A stretch of DNA of 6,708 bases, taken from assembly GCA_030038715.1 (NCBI GenBank), contig JASHSO010000110.1:1-6708 (forward strand). The letters run 5' to 3'. Below the pieces are notes generated by a model. That model saw nothing but the letters and a program-made list of their open reading frames with translations, ran no database searches and was not told the origin of the DNA. Shown piece after piece: positions 1 through 6,551 of this stretch. The stretch is from Streptosporangiaceae bacterium (GTDB lineage: Bacteria; Actinomycetota; Actinomycetes; Streptosporangiales; Streptosporangiaceae). How positions within the stretch are numbered: position 1 is the first letter of the stretch; each line of letters starts with the position of its first letter. Both the position numbers and the translations under genes were made by a program.

Positions 1-1355
<1,355 letters not shown>

Positions 1356-1374
1356 GCAGGTCCAGGGCGATCTA

Positions 1375-1424
1375 GCGGCGGGCCCGGTAGCCGAGGAAGG
1401 ACGGCCTACCGGGCCCGTCGCCGC
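1375..1424. terminator. Bidirectional hairpin terminator between lon and the convergent mannosyltransferase
   Basis: A perfect 12-bp GC-rich inverted repeat pairs bases 1379-1390 with 1406-1417 around a 15-nt loop. It can be extended by GCGG (1375-1378) with CCGC (1421-1424) across a 3-nt bulge. There is no T-run on either side, as is common for actinobacterial stem-only terminators. It begins 19 bp after the lon stop, and its right arm contains the TAG stop (1406-1408) and last codons of the - strand gene. It probably serves both convergent transcripts; that role is inferred from position and structure. Confidence 0.7.
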
Positions 1425-2188
1425 AGCGACAGGGGCATCAGCGCCGACTCCAGCTGCACCTTCAGGCTCATCTTGCTCTCGCCCTCGCGGCGCTCTTCGA
1501 AGTGGATCGGCAGCTCGACGATCTTCAGGCCGTGCTGGACGGCCCGGTAGTTCATCTCGACCTGGAAGCTGTATCCGTTGCTGCGGATGCTGCCCACGTC
1601 GATCGCGGTCAGCGCGGAGGCTCGCCAGAGCTTGAAGCCCGCCGTCACGTCCCGCACTCCCAGCCGAAGCAGCCCGCGCACGTACATGTTCGCGCACGCC
1701 GACAACGCCTTGCGATGCCATGCCCATTCGCTGGCCAGGCTTGCCCCGCACACGTAACGGGACCCGATCACCACGTCGGCCTCCGTGGCCAGCAACGCTC
1801 CCAGCATCTGAGGCAGATACTGCGGCCGGTGCGACAGGTCGCTGTCCATCTGGACTACGTACTCGGCGCCCGCCGCCATCGCCTGGGTCATCCCGTCGAC
1901 ATACGCCCGGCCAAGTCCCTGCTTGCCGGGCCGGTGCGCTACCTTCATCCGGTCCGAACCATGGCTCTCGGCCAGCTCGTCGGCGATCTTCCCGGTGCCG
2001 TCAGGAGAGTTGTCGTCGGCCACTAGTATCCGCAGCCCAGGCAGCGGGAGCGCGAACAACTCCGCGACGATTACCGGCAGGTTGGCGGCCTCGTTATAGG
2101 TCGGCAGCACCACGGTCAGGTTGGCTGATCGCCAGGGCTCGGGCAATTCGACAGGATGCCCCGCGGGCGCGCGTTCCCCGAGCGCCAT
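1406..2188 (-). CDS. ppm1: Polyprenol-phosphate (dolichol-phosphate type) mannosyltransferase, GT2 family
   Basis: The enzyme is predicted to transfer mannose from GDP-mannose to polyprenyl phosphate at the cytoplasmic membrane face, making the lipid-linked donor for lipoglycans and protein O-mannosylation. From the chosen ATG (2186-2188) it has 260 residues. DPM1-type motifs run in order: LPTYNEAANLP near 28-38, DDNSPDGTG at 58-66, GKQGLGRAYVDG at 88-99, the metal-binding DSD in QMDSDLSHRP at 113-122, and GSRY at 142-145. This is the length of a single catalytic domain: no GtrA-like membrane segments and no fused apolipoprotein N-acyltransferase domain as in mycobacterial Ppm1. The ATG is preferred because GGAGG (complement of 2194-2198) sits 5 nt upstream. 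In-frame TTG (2207-2209) or GTG (2201-2203) starts would add at most seven residues. It is divergent from the FMN reductase and convergent with lon. Another GT2 sugar-phosphate acceptor specificity is possible but less likely. Confidence 0.92.
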   Translation of the reverse strand: MALGERAPAGHPVELPEPWRSANLTVVLPTYNEAANLPVIVAELFALPLPGLRILVADDNSPDGTGKIADELAESHGSDRMKVAHRPGKQGLGRAYVDGMTQAMAAGAEYVVQMDSDLSHRPQYLPQMLGALLATEADVVIGSRYVCGASLASEWAWHRKALSACANMYVRGLLRLGVRDVTAGFKLWRASALTAIDVGSIRSNGYSFQVEMNYRAVQHGLKIVELPIHFEERREGESKMSLKVQLESALMPLSLRRRAR

Positions 2189-2209
2189 CTCCACCTCCGC
2201 CACGCACAA

Positions 2210-2386
2210 CCTCGCCGTCGCCGGACCCGCAGTTTACCCGTCCGCACCCAGCAACCGCGTCCGACTGCCCAGTTCACATCAATCTGGGGTAATTTTCCCG
2301 CCACCGGACCGCCCCGGCCGACCATGCTCAGACCGGAAGTAGCTGAGTGACCGGGCGCCCGGCACGTGCTAAACCTAGATTAATAA
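2210..2386. other. Intergenic DNA upstream of the mannosyltransferase, with weak regulatory candidates
   Basis: No convincing gene lies in this stretch. For the - strand gene, the complement of 2231-2236 reads TAAACT, a possible -10 that would give a leader of roughly 35 nt, but no good -35 is visible. Two symmetrical sequences stand out: an imperfect 13-mer GGGTAATTTTCCC at 2287-2299 (five of six pairs match), and a perfect 12-bp palindrome CCGGGCGCCCGG at 2351-2362. Either could be an operator, but nothing identifies a regulator. From 2371 the sequence becomes AT-rich, leading into the + strand promoter candidate. Confidence 0.3.
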
Positions 2387-2415
2387 TTGACTTCATAGGG
2401 AATGCGGTACACTAT
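2387..2415 (+). promoter_or_regulatory. Candidate sigma70-type promoter for the FMN reductase leader
   Basis: TTGACT at 2387-2392 matches five of six bases of the -35 consensus. It is followed by TACACT at 2408-2413 (15-bp spacer) or, in an overlapping register, CACTAT at 2410-2415 (17-bp spacer). The DNA immediately upstream (2371-2386) is strikingly AT-rich for this genome and could act as an UP-like element. With the second register the expected transcription start falls at about 2422-2423, directly on a GTG codon. The leader up to the FMN reductase start would be about 235 nt. Confidence 0.5.
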
Positions 2416-2422
2416 GGGCCTC

Positions 2423-2575
2423 GTGACCAGTCAGCCTCGGCCCACCGACGCCGGCCTCGCCTGCACGTGCGGCCATCGAGTGCTGCCCGAGTTGCACGGG
2501 GACCTGGCCGGGTCGCTCGGGCACGGTACCGTCGGCGTGCCCAGGGACCTGGCCGGGCCTGCCAACCTCAACTAG
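2423..2575 (+). CDS. Possible leaderless upstream small ORF (50 codons)
   Basis: GTG at 2423-2425 coincides with the start site expected from the promoter candidate, so it could be translated from a leaderless transcript. The frame stays open to TAG at 2573-2575. An in-frame ATG at 2414 would lie inside the promoter and is less likely. The product begins VTSQPRPTDAG, contains a Cys-x-Cys (CTCGH near residues 13-17), and repeats a DLAG motif 15 residues apart because of a 14-bp DNA direct repeat. I recognise no family. It may be a regulatory leader peptide or simply untranslated leader RNA; no Shine-Dalgarno precedes it. The coding call is tentative. Confidence 0.28.
   Translation: MTSQPRPTDAGLACTCGHRVLPELHGDLAGSLGHGTVGVPRDLAGPANLN
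2499..2557 (+). repeat. 14-bp direct repeat flanking a small hairpin in the leader
   Basis: GGGACCTGGCCGGG occurs at 2499-2512 and again at 2544-2557, exactly 45 bp apart. Between the copies, GGGCACG (2519-2525) and CGTGCCC (2536-2542) form a perfect 7-bp stem with a 10-nt loop. The repeat period is a multiple of three, so the repeats are in frame in the small ORF. The arrangement is direct and exact; any regulatory role is inferred. Confidence 0.6.
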
Positions 2576-2601
2576 CTTGAGCCGGTCGCGAGGGTGCCCG
2601 A

Positions 2602-2639
2602 GACGGCCGTCCGGTGCCCCGGGACCGGCCTAGGCCGTC
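2602..2639 (+). promoter_or_regulatory. Compound hairpin immediately upstream of the FMN reductase ribosome binding site
   Basis: An outer 7-bp stem pairs GACGGCC (2602-2608) with GGCCGTC (2633-2639). Inside it, CCGGT (2611-2615) pairs with ACCGG (2624-2628) around an 8-nt loop, with a small asymmetric internal loop between the stems. The structure ends six bases before the AGGAGG at 2646-2651. It has no T-run and lies within the leader rather than after a gene, so an attenuator or mRNA-stabilising element is more plausible than an operon terminator. I could not match it to a known riboswitch class. Confidence 0.45.
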
Positions 2640-2657
2640 CATCGCAGGAGGATCTCA

Positions 2658-3194
2658 GTGAGCTTCACGGTCATCGCCGCGAGCCCGCAATGCCCGTCCA
2701 CCACCCTCGCTGTAGCGACGGCCGCCGCCGAAGCCCTGGCCGACGCGACCCGGCTGAACGGCGGCTACCAGCTTGTCGACTTGTCCGTGCTGTCTAGGCG
2801 GCTGCTCCTGCCGGAGCCTTCGGCCGCCGTCGAGGACGCCGTCGAGCAGGTCCTGACGGCGGACCTAATCCTGGTCGCCAGCCCGGCGATCAAGGGAACC
2901 TACAGCGGCCTGCTCAAGGTCTTCGTCGACCGGCTGCCGACCGGCGCCATGCGAGGCGCGGCGGCCCTGCCGCTGCTTGTGGTCGACTCGCCGCGGGACG
3001 CCGCGGCGGTGGACCGCTACCTGGGCCCACTGCTTCTCGAACTAGGTGCTGTTGTGCCGGCGCCGGGCCTGGCGATCGACCGATCTGAGCCGACCGGGAC
3101 AGCGGGAGCGCTGCGGCGGTGGGCCCGCGAGGTCGCGATGGTGCTCCGGGAGCGGCCACGCGAGCCTGTCCCAGCCATGGCGGGAACAGGCTGA
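2658..3194 (+). CDS. NAD(P)H-dependent FMN reductase, SsuE/MsuE-like flavodoxin fold
   Basis: The enzyme is predicted to reduce FMN with NAD(P)H in the cytoplasm and hand FMNH2 to a partner monooxygenase. It has 178 residues, typical of the family. The phosphate-binding loop lies at about 8-16 (ASPQCPSTT). The family signature follows at 73-94: VASPAIKG, then TYSGLLKVF, then DRLP. The usual SPxY here has Ala-Ile in place of Val-Tyr. In E. coli SsuE (recalled sequence) a Tyr in AVDYAL forms a pi-helix; here the equivalent reads AVDRYL, so that Tyr is Arg with Tyr next to it. The GTG start is decided by AGGAGG at 2646-2651, six bases upstream. No ssu sulfonate transporter or monooxygenase lies beside it, so the sulfur role is unproven and the partner unknown. 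The phosphoesterase gene starts 51 bp downstream and may be co-transcribed. Confidence 0.88.
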   Translation: MSFTVIAASPQCPSTTLAVATAAAEALADATRLNGGYQLVDLSVLSRRLLLPEPSAAVEDAVEQVLTADLILVASPAIKGTYSGLLKVFVDRLPTGAMRGAAALPLLVVDSPRDAAAVDRYLGPLLLELGAVVPAPGLAIDRSEPTGTAGALRRWAREVAMVLRERPREPVPAMAGTG

Positions 3195-3245
3195 TCCACG
3201 GCTTGCGCGGTTTAGCTGGGCGACGCCCGGAAAAGCGGCGACCAT

Positions 3246-4697
3246 GTGGCCATGGCAGACAATCAGCTTTCGTCAATCCAGCACATCGTGCAGCTCATGC
3301 TGGAGAACCGCTCCTTCGATCACATGCTGGGCTTTCTCTACGAGGGAAAGGTCGGACCGAACGGGCAGCCATTCGAAGGGCTAGCAGGCACGGAGTCGAA
3401 CAAGGACACCAGCGGCAACCCGGTGACCGTGTACAAGATCGACACGACTAGCCCTGGCGCATACTTCATGCCCGGCGCCGATCCCGGCGAGGGATACGCC
3501 AACACCAATTCCCAGCTATTCGGCAGCGGCAGTGCGCCTGTGCCGCCGGTGGCCACCAACAGCGGATTCGTGGCGAACTACGACGCCGCGATCACCTATG
3601 ACCAACGCACGGACCAGGGCATCGAGACGGGAACGGCCGCGTCCGACATCATGGGCATGTTCCCGCCGCAGGCGCTGCCGGTGCTGTCGGGCCTGGCCCG
3701 CGGGTTCGCCGTTTGCGATCACTGGTTCAGCTCGGTCCCCACCGAGACGTTCCCGAACCGCGCGTTCGCCTGCGCGGCCACCAGCCAGGGCCACATGAAC
3801 GACAGCACTTCCTCCTACACTGTGCAAAGCATCTTCGGCCTGATGACCGCCCACAACGTGAGCTGGAAGATCTACGGTTACGACGCCGAGCCGCTGACCC
3901 GCGGAAACTACCCGGACACCGTCGACGCGCCGGAAACCTGCTTCGGCAAGTTCCCCGACTTCCAGGCCGACGCCGCGGCCGGGACCCTTGCCGCCTACTC
4001 GTTTCTCGAGCCGAGCTGGGGATCGGCCGGCAACAGCCAGCACCCCAACTACGACGTCGCGCTGGGCGAGGTGCTGATTCAGCAGGTGTACCAGGCGCTG
4101 CACGGCGGGCCTGGCTGGAGTCAGACGCTGCTGATCATCACCTACGACGAGCACGGGGGCTGCTACGACCACGTTCCGCCGCCTGGCGGGGCAACGCCGC
4201 CGGACAGCAGCGTGGGCGAGTATGGGTTCGACTTCACCCGGTTCGGCGTCCGGGTGCCGGCCGTCCTGGTGTCGCCGCTGATCCCGGCGGGCACGATCTT
4301 CCGGGTATCGGCCGGAACCATGCCTATCGACCACACCTCCGTGCTCAAGACCATCGAGCTGCGCTGGGGGCTCCCGGCGCTCACCGCGCGCGACGCCGCA
4401 GCCCCGGACCTCGGCAACGTGCTGACGCTGACGACGCCCCGCACCGACGACCCGCTGGCCGGCGTCGTCGCGCCCACCGCGTCGGGCGCCAACCCGGCAG
4501 TAGGCCAGGTCTCCCACCTGCAGCAGTTGCACGCGCAGCAAGTTGCCGACCTCCCCGTCCCCGACGAGCAGCTGCGCACCGCCCCGCTGCTGTCCGACCA
4601 GCAGACCCCGGCCGACTACGACAACTACATCGCATCCCGGACCGGCACCTGGCGAACGGCCCGCGCGCTGGGGCAGGCACCAGGCAGGCAGGCGTAG
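3246..4697 (+). CDS. Phosphoesterase of the phospholipase C / acid phosphatase family, no signal peptide
   Basis: The protein has 483 residues and belongs to the Pfam phosphoesterase family (PF04185) that includes bacterial PlcH-type phospholipases C and plant non-specific phospholipases C (NPC). Hallmarks are ENRSFDHMLG at 20-29, FPNRAFACAATSQGH at about 169-182, where Thr179 aligns with the NPC nucleophile, TYDEHGGCYDHV at about 299-310, FGVRVPAVLVSP near 333-344, and IDHTS at 361-365. It is expected to hydrolyse phosphodiester or phosphomonoester bonds; the substrate is not deducible. The start is GTG 3246 or ATG 3252. An in-frame TAG at 3213-3215, with no other start codon between, proves there is no room for a Tat or Sec leader, unlike most secreted relatives. 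GGAAAAG at 3229-3235 is a weak Shine-Dalgarno favouring GTG. The last residues are encoded within the first unit of a tandem repeat. Confidence 0.92.
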   Translation: MAMADNQLSSIQHIVQLMLENRSFDHMLGFLYEGKVGPNGQPFEGLAGTESNKDTSGNPVTVYKIDTTSPGAYFMPGADPGEGYANTNSQLFGSGSAPVPPVATNSGFVANYDAAITYDQRTDQGIETGTAASDIMGMFPPQALPVLSGLARGFAVCDHWFSSVPTETFPNRAFACAATSQGHMNDSTSSYTVQSIFGLMTAHNVSWKIYGYDAEPLTRGNYPDTVDAPETCFGKFPDFQADAAAGTLAAYSFLEPSWGSAGNSQHPNYDVALGEVLIQQVYQALHGGPGWSQTLLIITYDEHGGCYDHVPPPGGATPPDSSVGEYGFDFTRFGVRVPAVLVSPLIPAGTIFRVSAGTMPIDHTSVLKTIELRWGLPALTARDAAAPDLGNVLTLTTPRTDDPLAGVVAPTASGANPAVGQVSHLQQLHAQQVADLPVPDEQLRTAPLLSDQQTPADYDNYIASRTGTWRTARALGQAPGRQA

Positions 4698-4755
4698 CCG
4701 CCGACACCGCCGCTTGCCCACGGCAGGCGTAGCGGCCGACACCGCCGCTTGCCCA
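4687..4755. repeat. Two tandem 34-bp repeats, each a hairpin; probable bidirectional terminator
   Basis: Bases 4687-4720 and 4722-4755 are identical except for one position (C at 4699, G at 4734), giving a 35-bp period. In copy 2, GGCAGGCG (4722-4729) pairs with CGCTTGCC (4746-4753) with one G-U wobble in RNA. After a TA bulge, GCGG (4732-4735) pairs with CCGC (4742-4745) around a 6-nt loop. Copy 1 folds alike but the substitution introduces a mismatch in its inner stem. Copy 1 contains the stop codon of the phosphoesterase, and copy 2 ends 3 bp before the complement of the EEP gene's stop. The pair therefore fills the space between convergent genes, as expected of a duplicated two-way terminator. 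There is no T-run. Confidence 0.75.
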
Positions 4756-4758
4756 ACG

Positions 4759-5709
4759 TCAGGTCTGCTCGATGCCCGCCGGCGCGTACTCCAGGCTCAC
4801 CGGCAAGTGGTCCGATGCCAGCTGGGCCCGCTCGGTGTCAGTCGCGCAGTAGCGGCGCAGCGCGGGGAGCATCTGCCGGTTAACCCGGATCGCGTCGATC
4901 CGGCGCCGTATCTCGCGCTCGCCGTAGGCGTCGCCGGCGAAGTGACCCGTGGTCGGCTGCCACGGTGCGCGCAGCACGGCAGCGGCATCAAGCAGACCGG
5001 CGTGCTGCAGCACGTCTCCTGCCCGCCGGTCGGCCCAGTGCCGCCGCGACCCGCGCTCATCGAAGTCCCACTCGCACTGGTGCACCAGTTCGTCGAACCA
5101 CGGCGCGGCCGCGAACGGGTCGCCCGGCTCGTACAGCACCAGCGCGCCGGTCACCTCGTCGCGGATCCTGTCGGCCGATTCGCCGTTCCAGTCGGCGCCG
5201 ATCAGCAGCGGCAGGCCGCCGTCGGGCCCGGCCGAGAGCATGGCGACGAGCAGCTCGTTCTCCTGAGCACGCAGCCCGCGGCCGAACGGGGTCGCGTGGA
5301 ACACCGCGTGCCGCACCCGCACGCCCACGTCCAGCGTCAGCCAGGCCGCGCCGTGCCAGAACCGTCCCGCACCAGCTTCGCGCAGCGAGCCAGGAACCGG
5401 CTCGATCCCCGGGCGCCACATGATGCCGCAGTGGTAGCCCCGGCTCCCGGTGGCCAGCGCAACGCGGCCAGGGGCCCCTCGAGCGCCAGGCACTGTGCAC
5501 GCCATTCCCACGTCGTCGGCGAGTTCGCGCAGCCTCGACACGGCGGTCTTCGGCCGGGCGGCGCGGATTTCCTGCACGGCGAGCACGTCGCAGCCGAGTC
5601 CGGCAATGACCTCAGTGACAAACCCATAGCGCTCGCGCCCGGCGGCCGAGGAGTCCGCGAACAGGTCCAGCGTGTTGTAGCTGGCGAACAGCACGGTGTC
5701 CCGTGACAT
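4759..5709 (-). CDS. Endonuclease/exonuclease/phosphatase (EEP) family hydrolase
   Basis: The 316-residue product has the metal-dependent EEP fold shared by DNase I, exonuclease III and inositol-phosphate phosphatases. Active-site positions appear in the expected order: Asn12 (ASYNT), Glu47 (AVQEI), His138 (FHATP), Asp173 and Asn175 (GADWNG), Asp272 (RIDAI), and Asp300-His301 (SDHLP). It should cleave a phosphodiester or phosphomonoester; nucleic acid, nucleotide and phospholipid head-group substrates are all possible. No signal peptide or membrane segment is seen, so it is probably cytoplasmic. The ATG (5707-5709) lies 17 bp after the stop of the PIN toxin gene on the same strand, with no clear Shine-Dalgarno or separate promoter in the gap. 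Co-transcription with the toxin-antitoxin pair is therefore likely. The stop abuts the tandem hairpin repeat. Confidence 0.9.
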   Translation of the reverse strand: MSRDTVLFASYNTLDLFADSSAAGRERYGFVTEVIAGLGCDVLAVQEIRAARPKTAVSRLRELADDVGMACTVPGARGAPGRVALATGSRGYHCGIMWRPGIEPVPGSLREAGAGRFWHGAAWLTLDVGVRVRHAVFHATPFGRGLRAQENELLVAMLSAGPDGGLPLLIGADWNGESADRIRDEVTGALVLYEPGDPFAAAPWFDELVHQCEWDFDERGSRRHWADRRAGDVLQHAGLLDAAAVLRAPWQPTTGHFAGDAYGEREIRRRIDAIRVNRQMLPALRRYCATDTERAQLASDHLPVSLEYAPAGIEQT

Positions 5710-5726
5710 CGGAGTAGCCGGCCTGG

Positions 5727-6131
5727 TTACGCGCTCGGCGACGCGGTCCCAAGCCCCGCGTTCCGCGCGGAATCCAGCACCGCCTTGTCGTAGCTGACCA
5801 GGACGTCGAGCGTCTCACCGAGGTCGAACGCGGTGGCCAGGTGGATGGCGGCCAGCGTGCGCATCCTCGGCGGCGGCATGCGCTCGGCGAGCGTCAGCAC
5901 CGGGCGGGTGACCTCGACCAGGTCGACCTTGGCGTCCAGGAACCTGTCCGCGTCGCTCATCGCATCGGGCTGGACCATAGCAAGTAGCCTGCGCAGTTCT
6001 ACGTGCAGCAACTCCGACGAGATCAGGCTCGCGCCACGCTGGCCAGCCAGCCAGTCTCGCAGCGCCGCAGACTCCTTCTCGGTGACGAAGAGCTTCGCCA
6101 CCGCCGAGGTGTCGGCGTAGATGAGCGTCAC
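5727..6131 (-). CDS. vapC: VapC-like PIN-domain toxin with a catalytic-site substitution
   Basis: VapC toxins are Mg2+-dependent ribonucleases that cut tRNA or rRNA and are held inactive by VapB. The 134-residue product begins TLIYADTSAVAKL with the first acidic residue Asp7. Glu45 in LLHVEL is the second, and Asp115 in VSYD is the fourth. The third, normally Asp in the LDAIHLATA motif, is Ala94 here: the motif reads LAAIHLATA. Codon 94 is GCC (complement of 5850-5852), one base from GAC. The RNase may thus be weak or dead, or use a different metal ligand. The GTG start (6129-6131) is 2 nt after the antitoxin stop, indicating translational coupling, and no good Shine-Dalgarno is visible. The TAA stop is 17 bp before the EEP gene. 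Family assignment is firm; activity is uncertain. Confidence 0.88.
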   Translation of the reverse strand: MTLIYADTSAVAKLFVTEKESAALRDWLAGQRGASLISSELLHVELRRLLAMVQPDAMSDADRFLDAKVDLVEVTRPVLTLAERMPPPRMRTLAAIHLATAFDLGETLDVLVSYDKAVLDSARNAGLGTASPSA

Positions 6132-6133
6132 CG

Positions 6134-6451
6134 TCAGTACGAACCGCGAAGCTCAGCGAGCGCCGCGTCCGTAGTGAGCCCGCCAGCAGCCGGGCGCGGC
6201 TCGGGAAGGTCGGCGACGTCGAACAGCTCCTTCGCGGGCCTGATGATGCCAGCAGAGACGAGCTGCCGGTAGCGATCGTCCGCGGCGGGAACGATCCTGG
6301 CCACCGTGCTGCCCCGGTCGGTGACATCCACTGTCTCGCCGTTACGGACCAGTGCCAGCACCTTGGCTGTGTGCTGGCTCAGCTCACGCATGCCTACCTT
6401 GCGGCGCATCGGCTCCGCTTGCGTGCTCGACTGCCGTGCCATGTTTGACAT
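6134..6451 (-). CDS. vapB: Phd/YefM-type antitoxin of the VapBC pair
   Basis: The product (105 residues from the first ATG) has a Phd/YefM-like N-terminal DNA-binding domain: [14 protein letters not shown] at 19-32, then [10 protein letters not shown] and VARIVP ending near 55. A variable C-terminal tail rich in Pro and Ala follows and would wrap the toxin. Such antitoxins neutralise the PIN RNase and repress their own operon. The start is uncertain: ATG at 6449-6451, ATG at 6440-6442, or ATG at 6407-6409. The last gives the usual length (91 residues, starting [10 protein letters not shown]) and has GGAG three bases upstream. The second could be leaderless, since TAATAT ends 7 nt before it. 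The stop TGA (6134-6136) is 2 nt from the toxin start. Confidence 0.85.
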   Translation of the reverse strand: MSNMARQSSTQAEPMRRKVGMRELSQHTAKVLALVRNGETVDVTDRGSTVARIVPAADDRYRQLVSAGIIRPAKELFDVADLPEPRPAAGGLTTDAALAELRGSY

Positions 6452-6470
6452 ATTACTACATAGACAGCGT
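6440..6470 (-). promoter_or_regulatory. AT-rich promoter/operator candidate of the toxin-antitoxin operon
   Basis: This is a local AT-rich island in GC-rich DNA. On the - strand, TAATAT ends 7 nt before the ATG at 6440-6442 and could be a -10, but no convincing -35 is seen. Symmetry suitable for an autorepressor is present: ATGT-TTG-ACAT at 6441-6451 is an inverted repeat over the start codons, and ACATA occurs at 6448-6452 and 6458-6462, one helical turn apart. A consensus-like TTGACA (6445-6450) on the + strand points toward ung but has no good -10 at normal spacing. Confidence 0.35.
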
Positions 6471-6537
6471 CCTATCCGTCAGCAGCGCCCGGACCGGCTG
6501 CGGATCGATTGCCCGACACCGCGCCGCCACGCTGCCC

Positions 6538-6551
6538 TACAGTGGGCTGGC
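6538..6551 (+). promoter_or_regulatory. Probable leaderless -10 element of ung
   Basis: TACAGT at 6538-6543 fits the actinobacterial TAnnnT -10 pattern and ends 8 nt before the ung ATG, so transcription would begin at or next to the start codon. No Shine-Dalgarno precedes the ATG, in agreement with a leaderless message. No clear -35 lies at the usual distance. Confidence 0.45.

Noticed and set aside
2347..2580. 77-codon + strand frame in the intergenic region
   Set aside because: Its start lies upstream of and runs through the promoter candidate, it has no Shine-Dalgarno, and it is Arg-rich with no motif. The frame starting at 2423 fits the predicted transcription start better.
2602..2639. 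Known riboswitch class (FMN, SAM or other) in the leader
   Set aside because: The two nested stems with short loops do not match any riboswitch core I can recognise; no conserved junction sequence is visible.
3713..4732. + strand open frame of 339 codons inside the phosphoesterase
   Set aside because: Arg-rich shadow in a second frame; the family motifs are in the other frame.
3516..4742. Long - strand open frame of 408 codons
   Set aside because: It is antisense to the phosphoesterase, low-complexity in Arg/Gly/Val, and has no recognisable motif; a GC-rich codon-bias shadow.
4687..4755. Possible CRISPR array
   Set aside because: Only two units exist, separated by a single base with no spacer; there is no cas gene.
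4543..5706. Long + strand open frame of 387 codons
   Set aside because: It lies opposite the EEP gene, runs through the tandem hairpin repeat, and is Arg/Pro/Gly-rich without motifs; the opposite strand carries all EEP active-site residues.
6445..6475. TTGACA as the -35 of a + strand ung promoter
   Set aside because: At 16-18 bp spacing there is no TAnnnT; the best match (TCCTAT, 19 bp) is poor, and TACAGT near the ung start is a better candidate.
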